Assembly: GCA_029882335.1 (NCBI GenBank)
Contig: JAOUKW010000281.1
Span: 1-5,558 of the forward strand
Direction of reading: 5' to 3'
Origin: Candidatus Heimdallarchaeota archaeon
GTDB lineage: Archaea > Asgardarchaeota > Heimdallarchaeia > Heimdallarchaeales > Kariarchaeaceae
Length of the DNA: 5,558 nt
In this document: positions 1-4,836 of the stretch, one piece after another
Layout: each line of letters opens with the position of its first letter
Position numbering within the stretch: position 1 is the first letter of the stretch
Notes under the pieces: generated by a model
The model's input: the letters and a program-made list of their open reading frames with translations, nothing else
Database searches by the model: none
Told to the model about the DNA's origin: nothing
Translations under genes and position numbers: made by a program

Positions 1-768
1 ACTGGTAAGTTGATTATTGGATAGCCTCAAATCTTTGAGATTAACCCGATTACCGATGGAGTCTGGAATTGAGGTTAACAGAGTATTCTCCGATAATCTT
101 AGCGATTGAAGGTTGATGAGATTACCGATGGAGTCTGGTAGACTGGTAAGTTGATTGACTTCCAAGTATAATATTTCCAGGTTAACCAGATTACCGATGG
201 AGTCTGGTAGACTGGTAAGTTGATTGACTTCCAAGTATAATATTTCCAGGTTAACCAGATTGCCGATGGAGTCTGGAATAGAGGTTAGCTGGTTTTCATA
301 CAGATACAACTCTCGTAGATTGATAAGATTACCAATGGAGTCAGGTAGACTGGTAAGTTGATTTTCGGATAGGCTTAAGTTTTTGAGATTGATAAGATTG
401 CCAATTGCATCTGATAATTTTTCTATATAATTATTTTGGCAATCTAGAGTTTCTAATCCAATAAAATTATCAATGCTTTCTGAAATTGATGTATAATACA
501 TAGGGGCGGCACCAGAGGAACTCAAAACCAAGATTTTTAATTTATGCATCATGGAGCCATTTGCGACAAAATCTCCACTATCCGTCCAGACTTCTAATAT
601 TTCCAATTCCTGCAGTGATGCCAAACGTAGGTCTAATTCCTCGGTATTTAAGATCTTCAGATAATAAAACTTGCCATCTCTAACCTCAGAATCAAGAATT
701 TCCATAGTCATCCCTCGTAATCTAAGTTCTCCATGTAGCTTTTGAATTGGGTCTATCATTTCTATCAT
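1..768 (-). CDS. Leucine-rich-repeat protein, N-terminal part (runs off left edge)
   Basis: Translating the minus strand from the ATG at 768 gives 256 residues with no stop before the window edge, so the C-terminus is missing. Residues 1 to about 100 are an irregular LRR-like start (hydrophobic periodicity such as LEILEV and LKILVL). From about residue 104 there are regular 23-residue units with the pattern LxxLxLxxNxLTSLP followed by DSIGNLxN. This is the plant/bacterial type of LRR, which forms a curved solenoid that binds protein partners. I see no signal peptide or membrane segment in the visible part, so a cytoplasmic location is likely. Two adjacent units (residues 171-193 and 194-216) are identical. 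The following unit has one extra residue (SENTLLTSIP), and GNR replaces GNL at 239-241. The in-frame ATG at 759 (Met4) is an alternative start: it lies about 30 bp from the centre of the TATA-like box at 786-793, against about 21 bp for the ATG at 768. The LRR fold is clear; the specific partner and role are unknown. Confidence 0.93.
   Translation of the reverse strand, partial: MIEMIDPIQKLHGELRLRGMTMEILDSEVRDGKFYYLKILNTEELDLRLASLQELEILEVWTDSGDFVANGSMMHKLKILVLSSSGAAPMYYTSISESIDNFIGLETLDCQNNYIEKLSDAIGNLINLKNLSLSENQLTSLPDSIGNLINLRELYLYENQLTSIPDSIGNLVNLEILYLEVNQLTSLPDSIGNLVNLEILYLEVNQLTSLPDSIGNLINLQSLRLSENTLLTSIPDSIGNRVNLKDLRLSNNQLTS
121..258 (-). repeat. Perfect 69-bp tandem duplication inside the LRR gene
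   Basis: Bases 121-189 and 190-258 are identical over all 69 bp, including synonymous positions. Each copy encodes exactly one 23-residue LRR unit. Flanking units share the consensus but differ at many bases. Identity at the DNA level points to recent duplication by slippage or unequal recombination, or to gene conversion. An assembly artefact is the alternative. Confidence 0.95.
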
Positions 769-785
769 AATATATATTGGCTAAG

Positions 786-793
786 TATATAAA
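786..793 (-). promoter_or_regulatory. TATA (box A)-like element for the LRR gene
   Basis: On the minus strand this reads TTTATATA, a close match to the archaeal box A consensus. Transcription in archaea usually begins about 25-27 bp from the box centre, which here falls at about 763-765. That lies between the two candidate ATGs at 768 and 759. There is no Shine-Dalgarno motif, so the mRNA may be leaderless or nearly so, which would favour the ATG at 759. This is inferred from position and consensus only. Confidence 0.5.
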
Positions 794-1204
794 CTACTAG
801 GCGAATTTAAATGAATTGGGGTGAGTATGGAAATAACGTTATAATAGACCTTATTTTATGATTGGATTAAGTAATAAGTTTAATATATTTTTATTAGTGA
901 ATTAATAGATTCAACTATCCAAACAACAATTTTAATTTTTTATTTATAATATTAATTTTAAATTAATAGGTTTTCTTGGTAACGTTCAATTTTGCGACTA
1001 CAATTGCTTCTTGTCTTTTTGTGATTTATTCCTCTATATTTTTGTATTTATAATCTTCTAAATCAATATTAGTTATCAATAATTTTCAATTAAATATAAT
1101 TAACCAAAAATTTGTAATGCACAGTCAAGATACAAAACATTTGATAAATAATATTTGGCAATGTAAAATTATATTAAACGATATTCGAACAAAAATCAAA
1201 AAGC
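794..1204. other. Gene-free AT-rich divergent spacer
   Basis: This stretch separates the divergent LRR and EF-hand genes. It is very AT-rich with stops in all frames, and I see no RNA gene or mobile element. It holds a perfect 10-bp palindrome, ATAACGTTAT, at 833-842, about 45 bp beyond the LRR TATA box, and AACGTT occurs once more near 980. A 31-codon ORF at 1117-1212 runs into the EF-hand promoter area and shows no protein-like pattern. The spacer is longer than two promoters need, so it may hold a decayed gene or regulatory DNA, but nothing specific supports either. Confidence 0.5.
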
Positions 1205-1212
1205 AAATATAG
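1205..1212 (+). promoter_or_regulatory. TATA-like element for the EF-hand gene
   Basis: The motif AAATATAG is centred about 27 bp before the ATG at 1236, the usual archaeal spacing to a transcription start. The start codon would then lie at or very near the 5' end of the mRNA. No Shine-Dalgarno motif precedes the ATG. The local sequence is so AT-rich that a chance match is possible. Confidence 0.4.
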
Positions 1213-1235
1213 TATAATATCTATGTCAAGATACC

Positions 1236-1760
1236 ATGTTAGAAGAATTACAAAAGAAAAAAATTGGTATGCTCTTTCAAGCTATGGATGCAGATAAAAA
1301 TGGAGTAATTGATGAAAATGATTTCAAAAGATTAGGAGAGAATTTTTCATCAATACAGAAATCAGAAATGGATTTTAATGCAATGTTTATGGATGTTCAT
1401 CAAACAATTACAACTCTTGCGGATACAAATAAAGATCAAAAAGTATCTGTTGATGAATTTTATACCTTTTGGGATAAAACGTTAGGTTCAAATGAAGGAT
1501 ATGGTAAATTTGTAACTGGTTTTGCTCAATCCTTCTTTAAAATACTTGACTCAAATAACGACTCAATGATTACTAAAGATGAATATGGAACATTCCTCAA
1601 AGCATTTGGAGCAGATAATTTTGATCCAACAACAACGTTTGAAGGATTGGCTGAAGGTAGTGAATATATTACTTCTGATAGATGGATGACTGTTATTGAG
1701 GAATTTTTCACTGAAACTGAACTTGGAAAACCTGGCAATTTATTATTTGGCCCAATGTAA
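1236..1760 (+). CDS. EF-hand calcium-binding protein (sarcoplasmic-CBP/calerythrin-like)
   Basis: A 174-residue, all-helical acidic protein with paired EF-hands. Loop 1 (residues 18-29) has D18, D20, N22, G23, I25, D26 and D29 in the position 12 slot usually held by Glu. Loop 2 (63-74) has D63, N65, D67, V70 and E74. Loop 3 (105-116) has D105, N107, D109, I112 and E116. In loops 2 and 3 the usual Gly at position 6 is Gln and Ser. A fourth hand near residues 138-149 has lost its ligands. Three working loops and one dead loop, a length near 175 aa and a C-terminal PGNLLFGP motif fit the four-EF-hand family of invertebrate sarcoplasmic calcium-binding proteins and bacterial calerythrin. It is a likely cytosolic Ca2+ buffer or sensor, with no signal peptide or membrane helix. 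It stands alone with its own promoter-like box and ends in TAA TAA. Calcium binding is strongly suggested; the target is unknown. Confidence 0.93.
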   Translation: MLEELQKKKIGMLFQAMDADKNGVIDENDFKRLGENFSSIQKSEMDFNAMFMDVHQTITTLADTNKDQKVSVDEFYTFWDKTLGSNEGYGKFVTGFAQSFFKILDSNNDSMITKDEYGTFLKAFGADNFDPTTTFEGLAEGSEYITSDRWMTVIEEFFTETELGKPGNLLFGPM

Positions 1761-1907
1761 TAATGTATTGCTATAATAATTGAAAATTGGAACATAATTG
1801 AAATTTAATTAACTTATAAAATAATAGAAAATTAATGATTTTCGTTGGTTCTCATTTTATTCGATATTATGACTGATAATTAATTTTTAAAATTTCTTGA
1901 TGTGCAT

Positions 1908-2281
1908 CTATGTATTTTTCTCACCAATGCATTTTAACATATTTTCATCGATCTCATTTCCCCATTTAACCATCCCTCCTTCTAAATTACGTGCATTTTT
2001 GAATCCTTTTTTCACTAGTAATGTTGTAATGTTTTGGGATAATCCCTCACCCCAACACATTACTGCAATTTATCTTTTGGTAAATCTTTGAGATGTTTTT
2101 TAATTTTATGTACTTCAAAATGTAATGACCCATCGATATAACCATTATCCCTGCTCACTTGAATTCGAAAATCCAAAATAACAAGTTCTCCTTTATCCAT
2201 TTTCTCTTTTGCTTCATGAATTGAAATATGTTCAAAATATTTTTTTCGTCTGAAAAACTCGACTATTGAATTTATTAACAT
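1908..2281 (-). pseudogene. Single-domain rhodanese-like protein, broken by one frameshift
   Basis: Frame 1 starts at the ATG at 2281 and encodes 73 residues with rhodanese features (ILDFR at 35-39, YIDGS at 48-52, LPKDK at 67-71), then stops at 2060-2062. Immediately beside it, another frame (2066 down to a TAG at 1908-1910) encodes the rest of the fold: AVMCWGEGLS, the helix ITTLLVKKGF, then NARNLEGGMVKW. Adding one A to the AAA run at 2069-2071 joins them as LPKDK-I-AVMCWG, giving a full 124-residue domain. Rhodaneses carry sulfur as a persulfide on the active-site Cys. That Cys is present (residue 76 of the repaired protein), but the usual CxxxxR loop is CWGEGL, so the Arg is missing. The gene is convergent with the EF-hand gene and has no obvious partner. 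It may be a recent pseudogene, a sequencing error in a short A run, or less likely a programmed shift. Confidence 0.88.
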
Positions 2282-2630
2282 TGAAGGAAAATATAAAAAT
2301 AAATCAAATCCATATGATAATGTTAGATTGATTAAAGATGCTAGGTCTGAAGTAAGTGGTTCTCTATATATAAAATGGATGTCTATGTAAATTATGATAA
2401 CTACATTACAAATAGGATTTTTTATTATTTCATCACAATCTCAGTATAGAATATCAGTGTGTTGAGAAGTATGTTAGATCTGTATATTAAATCACAATAC
2501 AATAATATATTATGAACTCTGGAAATTATGAAATCCGAAAAATTGTTGTAAACTGATAATTTATCAATTATTTAAAAAAATACAATATTATTCATCTTCT
2601 AATGATAATTATCAAATATATCATAATTAA
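2282..2630. other. Gene-free AT-rich spacer between rhodanese and zinc-ribbon genes
   Basis: No convincing gene is seen here. The spacer separates divergent genes, so it should hold both promoters. TATATATAAAA at 2365-2375 is a strong TATA-like block in either orientation; for the rhodanese it would imply a leader of about 60 nt. A weaker TTTATATT (minus strand, 2290-2297) is too close to the rhodanese ATG for normal archaeal spacing. Two related palindromes lie at 2554-2566 and 2603-2614. Short ORFs such as the 24-codon one at 2375 look random. Confidence 0.5.
2554..2614. promoter_or_regulatory. Pair of near-identical palindromes, candidate operators
   Basis: TGATAATTTATCA at 2554-2566 and TGATAATTATCA at 2603-2614 share the same TGATAA/TTATCA arms, with one spacer base in the first and none in the second. 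Their centres are about 49 bp apart. The second ends about 20 bp before the TATA-like element of the zinc-ribbon gene, a place where a dimeric helix-turn-helix regulator could act. The arms resemble the core of Fur-type boxes, but in DNA this AT-rich the likeness may be chance. Confidence 0.35.
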
Positions 2631-2631
2631 G

Positions 2632-2644
2632 TATAATTTAAATA
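2632..2644 (+). promoter_or_regulatory. TATA-like element for the zinc-ribbon gene
   Basis: TATAATTTAAATA lies about 20-24 bp before the ATG at 2659, compatible with a leaderless archaeal transcript. It also argues against the upstream in-frame ATG at 2602, which would place this promoter inside the coding region. Confidence 0.4.
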
Positions 2645-2658
2645 GGATTTATCAAATA

Positions 2659-2955
2659 ATGGTGGTTAATTGTACAAATTGCGGGAATAAGTATCCTGAT
2701 GATAAGTATACAAAGTGTCATTATTGTGGCTCTGTACTTTTATCATCTGAGGAGAAGAAAAGGTTAGCCCAACAAATTCGCAATCAACGTCAGGTAACAG
2801 AGTCTATACCAAAAGAACCATTTGATTATTTATTTTTCTTGGTTTTAATAGTGATATCCTCGGCAATTTTGGGGATTTTCCTGCAGGATAATATGTTCAT
2901 CAATATCACTATCTCTATTATACTTTCTTTTATTATAGTAGATAGATTCAGATAA
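2659..2955 (+). CDS. Small zinc-ribbon protein with two C-terminal membrane helices
   Basis: I place the start at 2659, giving 98 residues. The earlier in-frame ATG at 2602 would add 19 Ile/Tyr/Lys/Asn-rich residues encoded by promoter-like AT-rich DNA. The N-terminus has two CxxC knuckles, CTNC (5-8) and CHYC (20-23), each followed by Gly, which forms a zinc-ribbon. A charged linker with KKRLAQQIRNQRQ follows (about 29-54). Then come two hydrophobic segments (about 57-75 and 79-94) separated by the short polar turn QDN, ending in DRFR. The likely form is a membrane-anchored zinc-ribbon, with the ribbon and the basic linker facing the cytoplasm. Such small proteins are common and mostly uncharacterised in archaea. 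The ribbon could bind protein or nucleic acid, but nothing here says which. No partner gene adjoins it. The fold is well supported; the function is unknown. Confidence 0.85.
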   Translation: MVVNCTNCGNKYPDDKYTKCHYCGSVLLSSEEKKRLAQQIRNQRQVTESIPKEPFDYLFFLVLIVISSAILGIFLQDNMFINITISIILSFIIVDRFR

Positions 2956-3055
2956 ATTGATATTGGTTTAATGTAGTCTGATGATTGTGCACCGCAAATT
3001 GAAGAATGGGCGTCTGAACATATAGAGCATATTATGAACATATTATTTTATTGAG

Positions 3056-3086
3056 TAGGTGGAGATTTCAACCCCTCCTCTACCTA
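3056..3086 (+). other. Potential RNA hairpin between the zinc-ribbon and SDR genes
   Basis: TAGGTGGAG (3056-3064) can pair with CTCTACCTA (3078-3086) over nine positions with one G-U pair, closing a 13-nt loop. CCTCC inside the loop region (3074-3078) could instead pair with GGAGG at 3101-3105, and AGGTCT (3103-3108) with AGACCT (3146-3151). No T-run follows directly, so it is not a typical terminator. It may be a 3' processing structure or a leader element, or it may be chance. Confidence 0.3.
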
Positions 3087-3160
3087 TATCTAATCTTCTT
3101 GGAGGTCTCTGCATTTATTTATCCCTTATATTAGCAATAATTGATAGACCTATCTATTTT

Positions 3161-3171
3161 TTCAAATAAAT
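3161..3171 (+). promoter_or_regulatory. Weak TATA-like element for the SDR gene
   Basis: TTCAAATAAAT is centred about 23 bp before the ATG at 3190. The match to the archaeal box A consensus is weak, but the spacing resembles the other genes here. There is no Shine-Dalgarno motif before the ATG. Confidence 0.3.
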
Positions 3172-3189
3172 GGATGTGTAGTCTAAAAT

Positions 3190-3888
3190 ATGAGTATTAA
3201 GATATTAATTACCGGGGGGTCATCTGGAATTGGCGAGGCATTGGCAAAACGATTAGCTACTGCAAATAATCAGATTTATATTACAGGTAGATCTGAAAGT
3301 AAATTGCAAAAGATTAGCAATGAAATCAATGAGCAAAATGCAGAATGTTTCTATATGGCAGGTGATGTTGCATCAGCTGCAGATGTACATAGTATTTTTG
3401 CAGATGCGATTAGTAAAATGGGTGGTTTGGATGTATTGATTGCAAATGCAGGTACAGGTAGATTTGGATTAATCGAGGAGATGAGTGAGGAAGACTTTGA
3501 TGTGCAATTTAATACCAATGTAAAAGGAGTATTTCTATTTATCAAAGAAGCCATCAAATTGATGAAGGAGAAAAATGCGGGACAGATTATTGTTACAAGT
3601 TCGAATTTAGGTTTACGTGTACGATCTCAATGTGCCCTGTATTGTGCCACTAAATTTGCGATTCAAGGTATGGTAGGAAGTATTCGAGAAGAATTAGAGG
3701 ATACCAAAGTAAAAGTGGCTATTATTAATCCAGGTGCAGTAGATACACCTTGGTTTGCAAATTCTCCCAAAGACAAAGCTACCATGTTAGATGTGGAAGA
3801 AGTAGTTGATGCATTGATGTTGATAATTAATCAGGGTCCTCGATCCAATATCGATCATATCCATCTGGTACCTGCAAAGACCTGGTAA
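3190..3888 (+). CDS. Short-chain dehydrogenase/reductase (classical SDR)
   Basis: A 232-residue NAD(P)-dependent oxidoreductase with a complete classical SDR set. It has the cofactor motif TGGSSGIG (8-15), DV (59-60), NAG (86-88), catalytic Asn110 in NTNVKG, Ser138, Tyr151 and Lys155 in YCATK, and the PG-x-x-x-T motif at 181-186 in INPGAVDTPW. Arg34 at the end of strand 2 (ITGR) suggests preference for NADPH. The length fits a cytosolic classical SDR, slightly short at the C-terminus, where HIHLVPAKTW ends the chain. Family members reduce or oxidise alcohols, ketones, sugars or acyl intermediates; the substrate cannot be read from the sequence. The ATG at 3190 gives the N-terminal beta strand directly before the TGxxxGxG motif, so this start is well placed. 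A run of six G encodes Gly9-Gly10. It has its own spacer on each side, so it is probably transcribed alone. Confidence 0.95.
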   Translation: MSIKILITGGSSGIGEALAKRLATANNQIYITGRSESKLQKISNEINEQNAECFYMAGDVASAADVHSIFADAISKMGGLDVLIANAGTGRFGLIEEMSEEDFDVQFNTNVKGVFLFIKEAIKLMKEKNAGQIIVTSSNLGLRVRSQCALYCATKFAIQGMVGSIREELEDTKVKVAIINPGAVDTPWFANSPKDKATMLDVEEVVDALMLIINQGPRSNIDHIHLVPAKTW

Positions 3889-3889
3889 G

Positions 3890-3905
3890 ATTTGTATTGA
3901 CAAAT
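3890..3905 (+). terminator. Small hairpin directly after the SDR stop codon
   Basis: ATTTGT (3890-3895), loop ATTG, then ACAAAT (3900-3905) form a perfect 6-bp stem one base after the SDR stop. The stem is AT-rich and weak and no T-run follows, so a role in termination or 3'-end formation is only a suggestion. Confidence 0.25.
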
Positions 3906-3965
3906 GATTATGATAAAATAGTATTATGAATGAGAAGAAAGGATGGAATGAGGGGGAAAGATTCC

Positions 3966-4074
3966 TTGGTTGGTTCCATGGTTGGTTCCATGGTTGGTTC
4001 CATGGTTGGTTCCATGGTTGGTTCCATGATTGGTTCCATGATTGGTTCCATGTTGGTTCCATGTTGGTTACTGA
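3966..4074. repeat. Tandem array of 12-bp repeats, TTGGTTCCATGG
   Basis: Starting at 3970 there are four perfect copies of TTGGTTCCATGG, two of TTGGTTCCATGA, two 11-bp copies of TTGGTTCCATG, and a decayed TTGGTTACTGA ending at 4074. A partial TTGG precedes the array. It is more G/C-rich than its surroundings and lies between the convergent 3' ends of the SDR and STAS-like genes. Because 12 is a multiple of 3, the repeat gives stop-free frames on both strands (VGSM on plus; MEPT and WNQP on minus), but the 11-bp units break the periodicity. I see no start site, domain or codon pattern showing that it is translated. The gradient from perfect to decayed copies suggests growth by replication slippage. 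Confidence 0.92.
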
Positions 4075-4170
4075 TTAATAAGCAAGTAATCATAACTGGT
4101 GATATTAAATTAATTACTTCTATTCCTCTCAATCGCACAAGTTATTATCTACACAACTCTTGAATAGTAG

Positions 4171-4608
4171 TTAATCAATCAGATGTTTATCTTTTTCCTC
4201 TCTAATTTTGCCAAGAGCTGAATTCATATCCTTATAAACAAAATATGATCTAAATTTAATCCCCCCCATCATAAATCGTATAATTGTGGTAAATATTAGT
4301 GATTTTCCTGTTACAAAAACGATCAATCTTGCAATTCCATACTGGACAATTTTTTGTTGAATTTTTTCTCTTTGTATAACAGTCATTCTTTGAATTACTT
4401 CAGAAAGATCAACGATTACATATACTTGAGATAGATTTTTTATAAGTTGATCTAGATGATCGATAAATATTTCTAAAGTATAATCAGTGGTGTATGGTAG
4501 TTGTTTCCAAATAAGAATATCCCCTTCAGTCAAATATAATCTACTTTTAATGGCATTTATCTCCTCTTCACTTGCTGAGAAGAACTTTTGGTTTAGATCC
4601 ACTGCCAT
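4171..4608 (-). CDS. Uncharacterised 145-aa protein, possibly STAS-like
   Basis: A 145-residue soluble protein with an alternating strand/helix pattern. A charged N-terminus with a helix (EEEINAIKSRLYL) leads to a strand (DILIWKQL). A helix (EIFIDHLDQLIKNL) follows, then a core strand (VYVIVDLSEV, about 62-71), a helix (QREKIQQKIVQYG), a strand (RLIVFVTG), a hydrophobic helix (FTTIIRFMMGG), a strand (RSYFVYKD) and a final helix (MNSALGKIREEKD). The VIVDLS strand, the later strand-helix pairs and the terminal YKD-x-x-x-AL segment resemble STAS/SpoIIAA-like or SEC14-type small domains, which mediate regulatory protein contacts. I recognise this from the pattern, not from a diagnostic motif. Hydrophobic stretches are short and not clearly membrane-spanning. 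It faces the SDR gene and lies 228 bp downstream of the TPR-like gene, so co-transcription is unlikely. The gene is well supported; its function is open. Confidence 0.82.
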   Translation of the reverse strand: MAVDLNQKFFSASEEEINAIKSRLYLTEGDILIWKQLPYTTDYTLEIFIDHLDQLIKNLSQVYVIVDLSEVIQRMTVIQREKIQQKIVQYGIARLIVFVTGKSLIFTTIIRFMMGGIKFRSYFVYKDMNSALGKIREEKDKHLID

Positions 4609-4631
4609 TAAAGTAATATAACCTTCTACTA

Positions 4632-4639
4632 GTATAAAA
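4632..4639 (-). promoter_or_regulatory. TATA-like element for the STAS-like gene
   Basis: On the minus strand this reads TTTTATAC, centred about 27 bp before the ATG at 4608. This is the standard archaeal distance between box A and the transcription start, so the mRNA would begin at or next to the ATG. No Shine-Dalgarno motif lies at the normal spacing. Confidence 0.5.
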
Positions 4640-4732
4640 TTGGATTCAATTGTATTTGCTTATAATAATACTGATAAGTATAGAATGGTGCACTTTTGAC
4701 GAAAATATTTGATTTGTATTATAGTATAACCA

Positions 4733-4789
4733 TATCGTATTAAACGACCCTTATCGTATTAAATGGCCTAAATCGATTTAATGGTAATG
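4733..4789. repeat. Three imperfect direct repeats spaced 19 bp
   Basis: TATCGTATTAAACGACCCT (4733-4751) and TATCGTATTAAATGGCCTA (4752-4770) share 12 identical leading bases and most of the remainder. A more diverged copy starting AATCGATTTAATGG follows at 4771. The 19-bp spacing puts successive copies just under two helical turns apart. They lie 3' of the TPR-like gene and about 125-180 bp before the start of the STAS-like gene, so they could be protein-binding sites or a small slippage product. Confidence 0.55.
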
Positions 4790-4836
4790 AATCACTGAAA
4801 TAGTAAATAACGTAGTTACAAAACAGGATTTCATTA

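Noticed and set aside
1117..1212. 31-codon plus-strand ORF before the EF-hand gene
   Set aside because: Short, with no recognisable pattern, and it overlaps the proposed TATA element of the EF-hand gene.
1526..1795. Minus-strand ORF over the EF-hand gene
   Set aside because: Antisense shadow of a clear EF-hand coding region; its translation has no domain pattern.
1897..2091. Plus-strand ORF of 64 codons
   Set aside because: Antisense to the C-terminal half of the frameshifted rhodanese, whose translation is clearly protein-like.
2602..2658. Longer N-terminus of the zinc-ribbon protein
   Set aside because: The extra residues are Ile/Tyr/Lys/Asn-rich and come from DNA holding the palindrome and TATA-like element; the ATG at 2659 places the CxxC motif at the usual distance from the start.
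2979..3016. C/D-box sRNA-like layout (TGATGA at 2979, CTGA near 3013, flanking ATGT/ACAT)
   Set aside because: No clear D' box, the base before TGATGA is C rather than a purine, the element is short, and I recognise no rRNA target in the guide region.
3787..4062. WNQP-repeat minus-strand ORF overlapping the end of the SDR
   Set aside because: Its reading comes from the 12-bp repeat and from antisense SDR sequence; no independent coding support.
3966..4074. CRISPR array
   Set aside because: Units are directly adjacent with no unique spacers, and there are no cas genes in the window.
4261..4267. Seven-C run as a possible frameshift site in the STAS-like gene
   Set aside because: The frame stays consistent on both sides (MMGGIKFRSYFVYKD), so no shift is indicated.
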